Shown here: positions 1-12,572 of the stretch, piece after piece
Numbering within the stretch: the stretch's first letter is position 1
Layout of the letters: the number at the start of each line of letters is the position of its first letter
Assembly (NCBI RefSeq): GCF_030655195.1
Contig: NZ_JAURWA010000017.1
Location: forward strand, 1 to 35,230
Direction: 5' to 3'
From: Patulibacter sp.
GTDB taxonomy: Bacteria; Actinomycetota; Thermoleophilia; Solirubrobacterales; Solirubrobacteraceae
DNA length: 35,230 bases
Translations under genes and position numbers: made by a program
Notes under the pieces: generated by a model
Database searches by the model: none
Told to the model about the DNA's origin: nothing
The model's input: only the letters and a program-made list of their open reading frames with translations

Positions 1-84
1 CGGGCCGGGCGGGCCGGGCCGGACCGCGGACGGTCACCAGACCAACGCGGCAGCCCGGCCCGCTCCCGCGGCCCCGCCCCGCGG

Positions 85-930
85 TCAGCCCGCCAGGATC
101 TGGGCCACCGCCTCGGCCGCCGCGGCCGCCGTGTCGACGACCACGGTCCCGGGTCCCCCCGGAGCGGCCGGCCGACGGACGACCAGGACCGGGATGCCGC
201 GCTCGCGGGCGGCGTCGAGCTTGGCGCGCGTCGCGTCGCCGCCGGAGTCCTTCGTCACCACGAGGTCGATCCCGTGCTCGGCGAGCAGGTCCCGCTCGCC
301 CTCGAGGGCGTACGGGCCGCGGTCGAGGAGCAGCTCGTGGTGCGGCGGCAGCGGGCCGTCGGGGGCCTCGATCGCGCGGACGAGGAACCAGGCGTCGTCG
401 ACCGCGGCGAAGGCCCCGACCTCCTGCCGGCCGATCGCCAGCAGCACCCGCCGGCCGAGACCCGCGACCCGCGACGCCGCGTCGGCCAGGTCGACGGCGT
501 CGTGCCAGTCGTCACCAGGGCCTGCGGCCCAGCCCGGCCGACGCAGGGCGACCAGCGGCACGCCGGCCGCGGACGTCGCCACGGCGGCGTTGGCGGAGAT
601 GCGCGCCGCGAAGGGGTGCGTCGCATCGACCACCGCCCGGACGCCCTCGGACGTGATCCACGACGCCAGCTCCGCCGGGCCGCCGAACCCGCCGACGCGG
701 ACCTCGCCGGGCAGCGCGGCCGGGTCGGCGACCCGCCCGGCGAGCGAGGTGATCGGCCGCAGGTCCGGGCGGGCGTCGAGCAGTCCCGCCAGCTCCCGGG
801 CGTCAGCCGTCCCGCCCAGGACGAGGACGGTCGAAGGGCCGCCGCCGGCACCCCCGCCGCCGCCGGCATCGAGGCCCCGGCGGGCGACCGTCACGGGGTC
901 GGGGCCGGTCGGCCCCCGCGGGTCGGCCAT
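85..930 (-). CDS. cobK: Precorrin-6A (precorrin-6x) reductase, CobK/CbiJ family
   Basis: Family role: NAD(P)H-dependent reduction of the precorrin-6A macrocycle in cobalamin synthesis, in the cytoplasm. The 281-residue product has the family's N-terminal nucleotide-binding strand (TVLVLGGTADARELA, about residues 34-48), the conserved VVDATHPFAARISANA block, LLAIGRQEVGAF, and a C-terminal VTKDSGG motif. Length fits the family (about 250) plus a Gly/Ala-rich N-terminal extension of roughly 33 residues. The ATG at 930 is chosen because it overlaps the stop of the toxin gene as TGATG, suggesting translational coupling; there is no Shine-Dalgarno. A GTG at 894 is the main alternative. No other cob gene lies in the window, so any partners must be to the left of position 1. 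Family assignment is secure; the exact start is less so. Confidence 0.9.
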   Translation of the reverse strand: MADPRGPTGPDPVTVARRGLDAGGGGGAGGGPSTVLVLGGTADARELAGLLDARPDLRPITSLAGRVADPAALPGEVRVGGFGGPAELASWITSEGVRAVVDATHPFAARISANAAVATSAAGVPLVALRRPGWAAGPGDDWHDAVDLADAASRVAGLGRRVLLAIGRQEVGAFAAVDDAWFLVRAIEAPDGPLPPHHELLLDRGPYALEGERDLLAEHGIDLVVTKDSGGDATRAKLDAARERGIPVLVVRRPAAPGGPGTVVVDTAAAAAEAVAQILAG

Positions 931-1322
931 CACCAGACGGTGGCGTCCGGCGCGAAGGTCCGGATCGCCGTGTCGCGCGTCACGAGGAGCGCCCGGTGGT
1001 CCACGGCGGTGGCGAGGATGAACCGGTCCGCCGGGTCCCAGTGCATGCCCTCGGCCCCGAGGCCCGCGGCCCCGACGGCGATCGTGCTCGTCAGCGGCAG
1101 CTCGACGGTCCGGGCGTCCGCGGACAGGGCGCGACGGACCCATGCCGAGGGAGAGCGATCGAGCTCGATGCGCCCGCGATCGGCGAGCATCGCGACCTCC
1201 CACGCGCTGATCGCGGGGATGCCCACCGCATCCGCCGAGGCGATCGCGTCCGCCGCCGGCCCGGACAGGCGCGCGCGGTCCGCCGCCCACCAGAGCCAGA
1301 CGTGCGTGTCGAGGACGATCAC
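930..1322 (-). CDS. vapC: VapC-like PIN-domain toxin (type II toxin-antitoxin)
   Basis: A 130-residue PIN-domain protein, family role Mg-dependent endoribonuclease toxin. The expected acidic residues are visible: D5 in IVLDTHVWLWW, E42 in ISAWEV, D96/D99 in HWDPADRFILATA, and D117 in LVTRD. This is the short VapC subtype common next to Phd/YefM-type antitoxins. The GTG at 1322 is chosen because it overlaps the antitoxin stop as GTGA and gives the family's canonical N-terminus (V/M-IVLDTHVWLWW). A start at 1340 would add six residues and lengthen the overlap to 22 nt. The toxin stop overlaps the cobK start by one base. The RNA target cannot be read from sequence. Confidence 0.88.
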   Translation of the reverse strand: MIVLDTHVWLWWAADRARLSGPAADAIASADAVGIPAISAWEVAMLADRGRIELDRSPSAWVRRALSADARTVELPLTSTIAVGAAGLGAEGMHWDPADRFILATAVDHRALLVTRDTAIRTFAPDATVW

Positions 1323-1549
1323 GTCGTCTCGGCGTCCCACGACACGTCGATCGGGCCCGCGAGCGCCTCGTCGTCCACGAGGAACCGCACCGACCCGGCC
1401 AGTGGAGCCTCGTCGAGGATCGGGACCAGGCGCGCCACGGGGCGCCCGTGCTTCGTCACCACCACGGGCTCACCGGACGACTGGACGCGGTCGAGGACCC
1501 CGAGGAGCTCGGCCTTCAGGCGCGTGGCGGTGTAGGACGTCTCGCTCAT
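1319..1549 (-). CDS. vapB: Phd/YefM-family antitoxin partner of the PIN toxin
   Basis: A 76-residue protein with the Phd/YefM N-terminal DNA-binding fold (TATRLKAELLGVLDRVQ, then GEPVVVTKHGRPVARLVPI) followed by an acidic C-terminal tail that in this family wraps the toxin. It should neutralise the PIN toxin and, with it, repress its own promoter. The start at 1549 gives the usual spacing to the RLKAELL helix. ATGs at 1555 (two residues longer) and 1582 are alternatives; 1582 would require translating through the operator and the likely -10. It overlaps the toxin gene by 4 nt, as typical of such operons. Confidence 0.85.
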   Translation of the reverse strand: MSETSYTATRLKAELLGVLDRVQSSGEPVVVTKHGRPVARLVPILDEAPLAGSVRFLVDDEALAGPIDVSWDAETT

Positions 1550-1574
1550 GACCATGGTCACCGTACCATGGTCA
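1549..1574 (-). promoter_or_regulatory. Palindromic operator with embedded -10 of the toxin-antitoxin operon
   Basis: TGACCATGGTCA at 1549-1560 is a perfect 12-bp palindrome. ACCATGGTCA recurs at 1565-1574, a direct repeat with 14-bp period, and the outer arms also form an inverted repeat. Between the copies, on the minus strand, lies TACGGT (1565-1560), a plausible -10 hexamer 10 nt before the ATG at 1549 (4 nt before the ATG at 1555). The arrangement fits autorepression by the antitoxin/toxin complex. Repeats are seen directly; the regulator is inferred from the family. Confidence 0.7.
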
Positions 1575-1721
1575 CTCATCACGAGCCCGGGGTCGGACGG
1601 GCCGGGACCCGGGTTACGGACTCCGCCCTTCGGCCCCCGCCCGGGCCCCAGTTCGCACCACCGCTCCCGTCAGGCGTGGCCCGCACCGTCGCTCCCGTCA
1701 GGCTCCGCCCCGTCCCACCAC

Positions 1722-7814
<6,093 letters not shown>

Positions 7815-7823
7815 GAGGATCCG

Positions 7824-7829
7824 AGACTA
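7824..7829 (-). promoter_or_regulatory. Putative -10 for lhr
   Basis: TAGTCT on the minus strand, 9 nt before the GTG of the helicase. No Shine-Dalgarno and no clear -35. Suggests a leaderless or nearly leaderless mRNA. Confidence 0.45.
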
Positions 7830-7930
7830 CGCGAGCGAACGGGTGTTCGGTTGTGGGCACGGAGTCCCGGTGCGGTGTCGGCCCCGTTCCGCGACACCCC
7901 GCCGGAGATCCGCGACCCGCAGGCCCGGCC

Positions 7931-8623
7931 TCACGAGTACCTCCGGCGGAACGTCTCGCGCTCGTGCACGCCCGCGTAGCGCTCGCCGGCCAGGCGGCCG
8001 AGCGCCTCGTCCGCCGACGCGATCCACTCCCGGTTCGTCCCCAGCGACACCCGGTGGGTCCACGGGTCGGGCTCGTCGCCGACGCGCAGGAGGCCGAGCA
8101 CCGCCGCCACCCGCGGGTCGTCGGGATCGCGCGGGGCCAGCACGATCCGGCCCGTCCGCTGCCCGCGGCCGTAGGCCGTGACGGCCCGCGGTGGCGACCA
8201 CACCGTGATCGACAGCCCGACGCGCTCGAGGTCGGACCACCGCAGCGACCAGGACCTGGTCGGCCCCTCGCGCCGGAACCCCTCCTCGTCCAGGACGAGC
8301 CGGACCCCCGTGCCGCGGTGCGCGCCCCAGAGGCAGAACAGGCCGAAGAGGACGATGAGCGCCGCGATCACGAACCCGATGACGAGGACGCCCGGGCCGT
8401 TCTCCGCCGACGGGTCGCCCGCCTGCCGGACCAGCAGACCGCCGACGACCAGGCCGAGCGGCACCGCGACCAGGCCGCCGGCGAGCAACCGCGGGACGGC
8501 CCGGGCGCCGACGTCGATCGTCAGCGGCGCGGGGACGCCGGCCCCGGGCCGCGGGCGGGGTGCAGGTCGCTCGTCGCGCGTCTGCGGGTCGGCCTCCCGG
8601 TCCCCCTCGTCCCCGTCGCGCAC
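7931..8623 (-). CDS. Two-TM membrane protein with PH-like C-terminal domain, function unknown
   Basis: A 230-residue protein: a charged, Pro-rich cytosolic N-terminus (1-40), two hydrophobic segments (about 47-65 and 78-99), then a soluble domain starting GVRLVLDEEGFRREG and continuing with SWSLRWSDLERVGL. This strand pattern resembles bacterial PH-like (bPH2) domains found next to membrane helices. No catalytic residues are recognised. It lies 116 nt upstream of lhr on the same strand but lhr has its own -10, so co-function is not implied. The GTG start at 8623 is supported by TAGCGT ending 7 nt upstream. Function unknown; the PH-like assignment is by pattern only. Confidence 0.75.
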   Translation of the reverse strand: MRDGDEGDREADPQTRDERPAPRPRPGAGVPAPLTIDVGARAVPRLLAGGLVAVPLGLVVGGLLVRQAGDPSAENGPGVLVIGFVIAALIVLFGLFCLWGAHRGTGVRLVLDEEGFRREGPTRSWSLRWSDLERVGLSITVWSPPRAVTAYGRGQRTGRIVLAPRDPDDPRVAAVLGLLRVGDEPDPWTHRVSLGTNREWIASADEALGRLAGERYAGVHERETFRRRYS

Positions 8624-8630
8624 GTCCGCA

Positions 8631-8636
8631 ACGCTA
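8631..8636 (-). promoter_or_regulatory. Putative -10 for the PH-like membrane protein
   Basis: TAGCGT on the minus strand, 7 nt before the GTG at 8623, with no Shine-Dalgarno; consistent with a leaderless transcript. The rest of the 192-bp divergent gap (8624-8815) shows no other recognisable element apart from AGGA at 8807-8810. Confidence 0.5.
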
Positions 8637-8815
8637 CCCGCGCGGGGCGCCCGTCACCCGGGCTCGCCCGGGGTCCGTCGCCGGCCCGCGGGACGGGAGC
8701 CGGTCCTGGCGTCCCGCTACAGGCCCCGCTGCGCCACCCACGGCCGTCCGACGGTCGCCGGGCGCCGTGCGAGGATGCCGCACCGCCGTCCACCGTCCCG
8801 TCCGTCAGGAACCCC

Positions 8816-9772
8816 TTGTCACCTACCGATCACCCACGTCGTCGACGGCTCGCCCGAGCTGCCGCGTGCCTCCCCCTGCTCGTGCTGCCCGCGACCGTGC
8901 CGGCGAACGCGTCCGCGGACTTCGCGTCCGCGAACACGTGGACGGGTGGGACGACTGCAGCGCAGCGCGGTGGTCCCGGCGGGGACTTCGCCGCCCGCGG
9001 CGCCCTCGTATCGATCGTCACGGGCGGCACGCGGGCCCGCATCGCGGTGTCCGTGCGCAGCCTCCGGTGCGTCGCCAACGGCACGATGCGCGGCACGGTC
9101 GTGGCGCGGCCCGGCGGCACGGGCGACCTGCTGGCCATCGAGGTCCGTGCCCGCCGCACCCTGACGACGAACGGCACGTACGGCCGCGCCCGCTCGCGGG
9201 TGACGCTCGAGCTCACCCCCGCGGCACCGGGCAAGCTCATCGGCACGGTCCGGGCGCGGGGCCGGGTGACGCTGAACGGCCGGTCGCGCCCGTGCTCCAT
9301 GCGCGAGACGGTCACGCTGCGCTCGAGGGCCGCGCTGGCGGCTCCCGGGGCACTCGCCACGGATCCGCTGGCCCCGCGCGTCGGCCTCGTCGAGTCGCGG
9401 ATCGCCCCCCGCGTCCCCGGTGCGATCGCCCTGACCGGCCGGAGGGACGGGACCGTGCACGGGTTCTGGTTCGCCCACCAGACCTGCCGGAGCGGCACGA
9501 AGCGCAGCGCGGCGGACCTGGTCAACGTCATCGAGCGGTTCCGGATCCGGGCCGACGGCAGCTTCCGCCACCGCGAGGTCTCCATCATCCGCAGGCGCGT
9601 GCCCGAGGGCCGCAGCCGCGTGCGCTTCGTCGCGACCATCTCCGGCCGGATCGGAGCCGACGGGGTGGCCCGCGGACGCATCGCGGTGCAGTCGCGCGAC
9701 CGGGTCGCCGGCTTCGACGACCTCGTCTGCCGCACGCCGTCGACCGCGTTCACCGCCGCCCCGGCGGCCTGA
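8816..9772 (+). CDS. Secreted protein of unknown function
   Basis: A 318-residue protein beginning with a signal peptide: basic region (HPRRRRLARAA), hydrophobic core (CLPLLVLPATVP) and an ANASA-type cleavage site near residue 33. The mature part is Gly/Arg/Thr-rich with alternating short strands and several isolated cysteines (for example LRCVANG, RPCSM, HQTCRSG, DLVCRTP), which could form extracytoplasmic disulfides. No domain is recognised. The TTG at 8816 is chosen because AGGA (8807-8810) lies 5 nt before it and because it is the start that preserves the whole signal peptide; no in-frame ATG is suitable. Convergent with the FMN reductase across a strong hairpin. Probably a Thermoleophilia-type lineage protein (inference). 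Confidence 0.75.
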   Translation: MSPTDHPRRRRLARAAACLPLLVLPATVPANASADFASANTWTGGTTAAQRGGPGGDFAARGALVSIVTGGTRARIAVSVRSLRCVANGTMRGTVVARPGGTGDLLAIEVRARRTLTTNGTYGRARSRVTLELTPAAPGKLIGTVRARGRVTLNGRSRPCSMRETVTLRSRAALAAPGALATDPLAPRVGLVESRIAPRVPGAIALTGRRDGTVHGFWFAHQTCRSGTKRSAADLVNVIERFRIRADGSFRHREVSIIRRRVPEGRSRVRFVATISGRIGADGVARGRIAVQSRDRVAGFDDLVCRTPSTAFTAAPAA

Positions 9773-9813
9773 CGACGAACGCAGCGAGGTCCCCGACTGC
9801 CGCTGAACGACAA

Positions 9814-9837
9814 CGGGGCGGCCGTCCGGCCGCCCCG
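9814..9837. terminator. Bidirectional hairpin between convergent genes
   Basis: Perfect 10-bp stem CGGGGCGGCC / GGCCGCCCCG with a 4-nt loop, between the stops at 9772 (+) and 9876 (-). No T-tract on either side. An 18-nt self-complementary GC run follows at 9851-9868. Confidence 0.75.
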
Positions 9838-9875
9838 CATCACGCTCGGTCCGGGCCCGCGGGCCCGGGGTCCGC

Positions 9876-10442
9876 TCAGGCCTCGACGGGCTGCTTCGTC
9901 GCGTCGGCGACCTGCTGCACGACGACGGTGAGCTTCTCGACGATCTCGGAGTCGTCGCTCGGGTGACGCTCCGCGAAGCGGATGACGGACTCGGGGACGG
10001 AGAGCTTGACGTCCTCGAGGACGGAGGCGCCGGCGATGCCGGAGGCCTTGCGGGTCTCGTCCTGCGCCCACACGCCGCCGAACTGGCCGTAGGCGGTGCC
10101 GACGACGGCGAGCGGCTTGCCGACGAACACGCCGGAGCCCATCGGGCGGGACGCCCAGTCGATGGCGTTCTTCAGGACGCCCGGGGTCGTGCCGTTGTAC
10201 TCCGGCGAGAAGAGCAGGAAGGCGTCGACGGCGCCGGCGGCCTCGCGGAACTTGACGGCGGAGGCCGGGACGTCGGTCGGGTTGTCGATGTCCTCGTTGT
10301 AGAACGGGATGTCGGCGAGACCCTCGAAGATCTCGATCTCGACGCCCTCGGGGGCGAGCTTGACGGCGGCCTCGGCGAGCTGGCGGTTGTGCGAGCCCGA
10401 GCGGAGGCTGCCGACGAGGGCGAGGATGCGGACGGTGGACAT
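9876..10442 (-). CDS. NAD(P)H-dependent FMN reductase (flavodoxin-like fold)
   Basis: A 188-residue flavoprotein of the NADPH-dependent FMN reductase family, which reduces flavin or quinone-type substrates using NAD(P)H in the cytosol. Seen: the phosphate-binding loop LVGSLRSGSHNRQLAEAA (9-26) and the family signature SPEYNGTTPGVLKNAIDW (79-96), followed by GKPLAVVGTAYGQFGG. Length is typical. The ATG at 10442 has GGAG 5 nt upstream (10451-10448). It is divergent from a TetR regulator with two identical operators between them, so repression by that regulator is likely, perhaps relieved by a redox-active or quinone-like compound (inference). Confidence 0.93.
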   Translation of the reverse strand: MSTVRILALVGSLRSGSHNRQLAEAAVKLAPEGVEIEIFEGLADIPFYNEDIDNPTDVPASAVKFREAAGAVDAFLLFSPEYNGTTPGVLKNAIDWASRPMGSGVFVGKPLAVVGTAYGQFGGVWAQDETRKASGIAGASVLEDVKLSVPESVIRFAERHPSDDSEIVEKLTVVVQQVADATKQPVEA

Positions 10443-10487
10443 GGAGACTCCGGGAGGAAGGGTGGTGGTCGGGTGGACCGGTCGTGT

Positions 10488-10536
10488 GGACCGCGGTCCG
10501 GTTCCTGAGTTGTAGCACGAATTCGGACCGCGGTCC
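10488..10536. promoter_or_regulatory. Pair of identical TetR-type operators between fmn reductase and tetR
   Basis: The perfect 12-bp palindrome GGACCGCGGTCC occurs at 10488-10499 and again at 10525-10536, 37 bp apart centre to centre. Including flanks, the copies are a 15-nt inverted pair (GTGGACCGCGGTCCG and CGGACCGCGGTCCAC). The right site covers the -35 position expected for the TAGAGT hexamer of tetR. The left site would sit just after the start of a leftward transcript from TACAAC (10514-10509). A shorter related palindrome, GACCGGTC, lies at 10476-10483. Binding by the adjacent TetR is inferred. Confidence 0.8.
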
Positions 10537-10553
10537 ACTTTGCCCCGGTCCGC

Positions 10554-10559
10554 TAGAGT
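10554..10559 (+). promoter_or_regulatory. Putative -10 for the tetR gene at 10567
   Basis: TAGAGT ends 7 nt before the GTG at 10567, the spacing seen at many other starts in this window. The operator at 10525-10536 lies where a -35 would be. Confidence 0.5.
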
Positions 10560-10566
10560 GGATGTC

Positions 10567-11205
10567 GTGGCCCCTTCCCCGCCCACCCCGCTGACGGTCG
10601 TCGGCTCCGGATCGCTCCCGATGGCCTCGGGCGTCGAGGGCGAGCGCGCCGACGCCGCCCGCAACCGTCGCCGGCTGCTCGAGGCCGCCCGCGAGCTCGT
10701 CGCCGACGTCGGTGCGGGCCAGGTCACGATGGAGGCCGTCGCCGCCGCCGCACAGGTCGGCAAGGGCACGGTCTTCCGCCGCTTCGGCGACCGCGTCGGC
10801 CTGATGGTCGCGTTGCTGGACCTCGCCGAGCGCGAGAACCAGGAGGCCTTCATGTTCGGGCCTCCCCCGCTGGGCCCGGGTGCTCCGCCGCGCGAGCGGC
10901 TCGTGGCCTTCGGCGAGCAGCGGATGCGCTTCGCCGCCGAGCACCAGGACGTGCTGCTCGCCGCCGAGTCGTGCGCGTCGCGGCGCTACGTGCACCCCGC
11001 GCGGGCCGTGCCGGTCCTGCACCTCGCCGGGCTGCTGCGCGAGGCCGGCGTCGACGGGGACGTCGAGCTCCTGACGGAATCGCTGCTGGGCTACCTCGAC
11101 GTCGCCCTGCAGCAGCACCTGCGCGAGACGCGCGAGATGTCCGAGGACCGGCTGCAGACCGGCTGGGTCGATCTCGTCGACCGCATCCTCGGCACCACGG
11201 GCTGA
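10567..11205 (+). CDS. TetR-family transcriptional regulator
   Basis: A 212-residue repressor with the TetR N-terminal HTH: RADAARNRRRLLEAARELV (27-45) then VTMEAVAAAAQVGKGTVFRRF (53-73). The C-terminal ligand-binding half is divergent, as usual. Divergent from the FMN reductase; the shared 124-bp gap holds two identical palindromes that are its likely operators, so it probably represses both genes. Start choice: GTG 10567 fits the leaderless promoter at 10554. The ATG at 10621 (194 residues) begins closer to the HTH and is a real alternative. The ligand cannot be predicted. Confidence 0.88.
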   Translation: MAPSPPTPLTVVGSGSLPMASGVEGERADAARNRRRLLEAARELVADVGAGQVTMEAVAAAAQVGKGTVFRRFGDRVGLMVALLDLAERENQEAFMFGPPPLGPGAPPRERLVAFGEQRMRFAAEHQDVLLAAESCASRRYVHPARAVPVLHLAGLLREAGVDGDVELLTESLLGYLDVALQQHLRETREMSEDRLQTGWVDLVDRILGTTG

Positions 11206-11238
11206 GCCCCGGGCAGCCCTGCGTCGCCTCGCCGGCGG

Positions 11239-11257
11239 GACCGCGGCGGCCGCGGTC
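11239..11257. terminator. Hairpin between convergent tetR and uracil-DNA glycosylase
   Basis: GACCGCGG / CCGCGGTC, perfect 8-bp arms with a 3-nt loop. It overlaps the glycosylase stop codon by two bases and lies 33 nt after the tetR stop. No T-tract. Confidence 0.5.
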
Positions 11258-11939
11258 AGTCCCGCGCCAGCTCCGCCGCCCGCGTCAGCACCGCGTCGAG
11301 CATGGGCGGCGTCAGACGGCCGGTGAAGGTGTTCTGCTGGCTCGGGTGGAACGTGCCCAGCAGGCGGACGTCGCCCAGATCGACCTCGGCCCCGTGGCCG
11401 AACCTCGGCCGCGGCCGGGGGATCGGCACGCCCCGCTCCGCGAGCAGCCGCAACGCGCCGTCCCAGCCGAACTGCCCCAGACAGACGACGACCCGGACGT
11501 TCGGCAGCAGGTCGAGCTCTCGCGCGGTCCACGGCAGGCAGGCGTCGCGCTCGACGGTGGTCGGCTTGTTCTGCGGCGGTGCACAGCGGACGACTGCGGT
11601 GATCCAGCAGTCCGTCAGCTCCAGCCCGTCTCCGGGGCGGTCGGCGTGGGGCTGGTTCGCGAAGCCCGTGCGGTGCAGCGCGGCGTAGAGGAAGTCGCCC
11701 GACCGGTCGCCGGTGAACATGCGGCCCGTGCGGTTGGCCCCGTGCGCGGCGGGGGCCAAGCCGACGAGCAGCACGCGGGCGGCGGGATCGCCGAAGGCGG
11801 GCACCGGGCGGCCCCAGTACTCCTCGTCGCGGTACGCGGCGCGCTTGACCTGCGCGACCTCCTCGCGCCAGGCGACGAGTCGCGGGCAGGCCCGGCAGGC
11901 GCTGACCTGCTGCTGGTGTTCGGCCAGGGCCGCGTCCAC
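11256..11939 (-). CDS. Family-5 uracil-DNA glycosylase (UdgB-like, Fe-S)
   Basis: Base-excision repair enzyme that removes uracil, and in this family other deaminated bases, from DNA. The 227-residue product has the active-site loop GLAPAAHGANRTGR (60-73), with the Ala-rich form lacking the acidic residue of other UDG families that marks family 5, and the C-terminal FHPSQQNTFTGRLT motif (197-210). Four cysteines fit a [4Fe-4S] cluster: C15, C18, C119 and C134. The GTG at 11939 is chosen because it leaves the CxxC near the N-terminus and is 7 nt from TACCGT. Longer in-frame extensions run into the divergent lipoprotein gene. The divergent start is only 25 bp away. Confidence 0.93.
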   Translation of the reverse strand: MDAALAEHQQQVSACRACPRLVAWREEVAQVKRAAYRDEEYWGRPVPAFGDPAARVLLVGLAPAAHGANRTGRMFTGDRSGDFLYAALHRTGFANQPHADRPGDGLELTDCWITAVVRCAPPQNKPTTVERDACLPWTARELDLLPNVRVVVCLGQFGWDGALRLLAERGVPIPRPRPRFGHGAEVDLGDVRLLGTFHPSQQNTFTGRLTPPMLDAVLTRAAELARD

Positions 11940-11946
11940 CGGGCCT

Positions 11947-11956
11947 ACGGTACCGT
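11947..11956. promoter_or_regulatory. Symmetric -10 shared by two divergent leaderless genes
   Basis: ACGGTACCGT is a perfect 10-bp palindrome in the middle of the 25-bp gap between divergent GTG starts. On the plus strand TACCGT (11951-11956) is 8 nt before GTG 11965. On the minus strand TACCGT (11952-11947) is 7 nt before GTG 11939. One symmetric sequence could therefore serve both directions, with both -35 regions inside the opposite gene. Confidence 0.6.
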
Positions 11957-11964
11957 TCGACCCC

Positions 11965-12486
11965 GTGTTCGCCCCGCGCCTGGCCCTGCTCTCCGTGTCC
12001 GGTGTCGTCGTCGCCGCCGGTCTCTCCGGGTGCGCCCAGCAGGGGGGCGTCGAGGACAAGGACTTCTCCGGCGAGGCCGCCCGGGTGGCCAACGTCGTCC
12101 GCGAGCTCGACGATGCCTACGCGGACGAGCAGAACGACGACAGCGGCGCGGCGACGGCCTGCCGCAACCTGCTCTCCGCCCGCCTCGTCGCCTCGCTCGG
12201 CGGCCGGGACTGCGCCAGGAACGCCGCGGCGGCCCTGAAGAACTCCGACGCCACGCAGATGGACGTCCGCAAGGTCACGATCCGCGGCAACGTCGCGACG
12301 GTCGAGGCCCGGCTCAAGCTGGGCGACGACCAGCAGCGCCTGGACACCCTGACCCTCGTGCAGGAGGGCCGGTCGTGGAAGTTCGACGGCAGCGCGACGG
12401 GCAAGCGGGGCGAGAAGGCCGCGCCCGCCGCGCCCGCCACCGCGGCGCCGACGTCGACGACCGCCGCGCCGACGCCCTCCTCCTGA
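11965..12486 (+). CDS. Lipoprotein, possible NTF2-like fold, function unknown
   Basis: A 173-residue exported lipoprotein. The signal sequence LALLSVSGVVVAAG ends in a lipobox L20-S21-G22-C23, so Cys23 should be lipidated and anchored at the outer face of the membrane. The mature region has a helical part (EAARVANVVRELDDAYADEQ), a cysteine pair (TACRNLL and RDCARN) and strands VRKVTIRGNVATVEARLKLG and TLTLVQEGRSWKFDG. This pattern resembles small NTF2-like actinobacterial lipoproteins, by inference only. A Pro/Ala/Thr-rich tail follows. The GTG at 11965 is chosen for the signal peptide and the -10 at 11951. Confidence 0.8.
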   Translation: MFAPRLALLSVSGVVVAAGLSGCAQQGGVEDKDFSGEAARVANVVRELDDAYADEQNDDSGAATACRNLLSARLVASLGGRDCARNAAAALKNSDATQMDVRKVTIRGNVATVEARLKLGDDQQRLDTLTLVQEGRSWKFDGSATGKRGEKAAPAAPATAAPTSTTAAPTPSS

Positions 12487-12535
12487 TCCCGGGGGGCCTG
12501 CGCACCGTACGTCGGCCCCGTCCCCGGGGCTCGCC

Positions 12536-12561
12536 GGCGGGGCGCGTCGCAGCGCCCCGCC
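12536..12561. terminator. Bidirectional hairpin between convergent lipoprotein and Calx-beta genes
   Basis: Perfect 10-bp stem GGCGGGGCGC / GCGCCCCGCC with a 6-nt loop, 49 nt after the lipoprotein stop and 11 nt after the stop of the minus-strand gene. No T-tract. Confidence 0.75.
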
Positions 12562-12572
12562 AGCGGGTCCGG

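Noticed and set aside
930-1290. N-terminal extension of cobK to 1290
   Set aside because: The added 120 residues are out-of-frame readings of the toxin gene and are Arg/Gly-rich without family similarity.
11940-12092. N-terminal extension of the uracil-DNA glycosylase to 12092
   Set aside because: It would read through the lipoprotein signal peptide region; the GTG at 11939 gives the proper family N-terminus with the CxxC.
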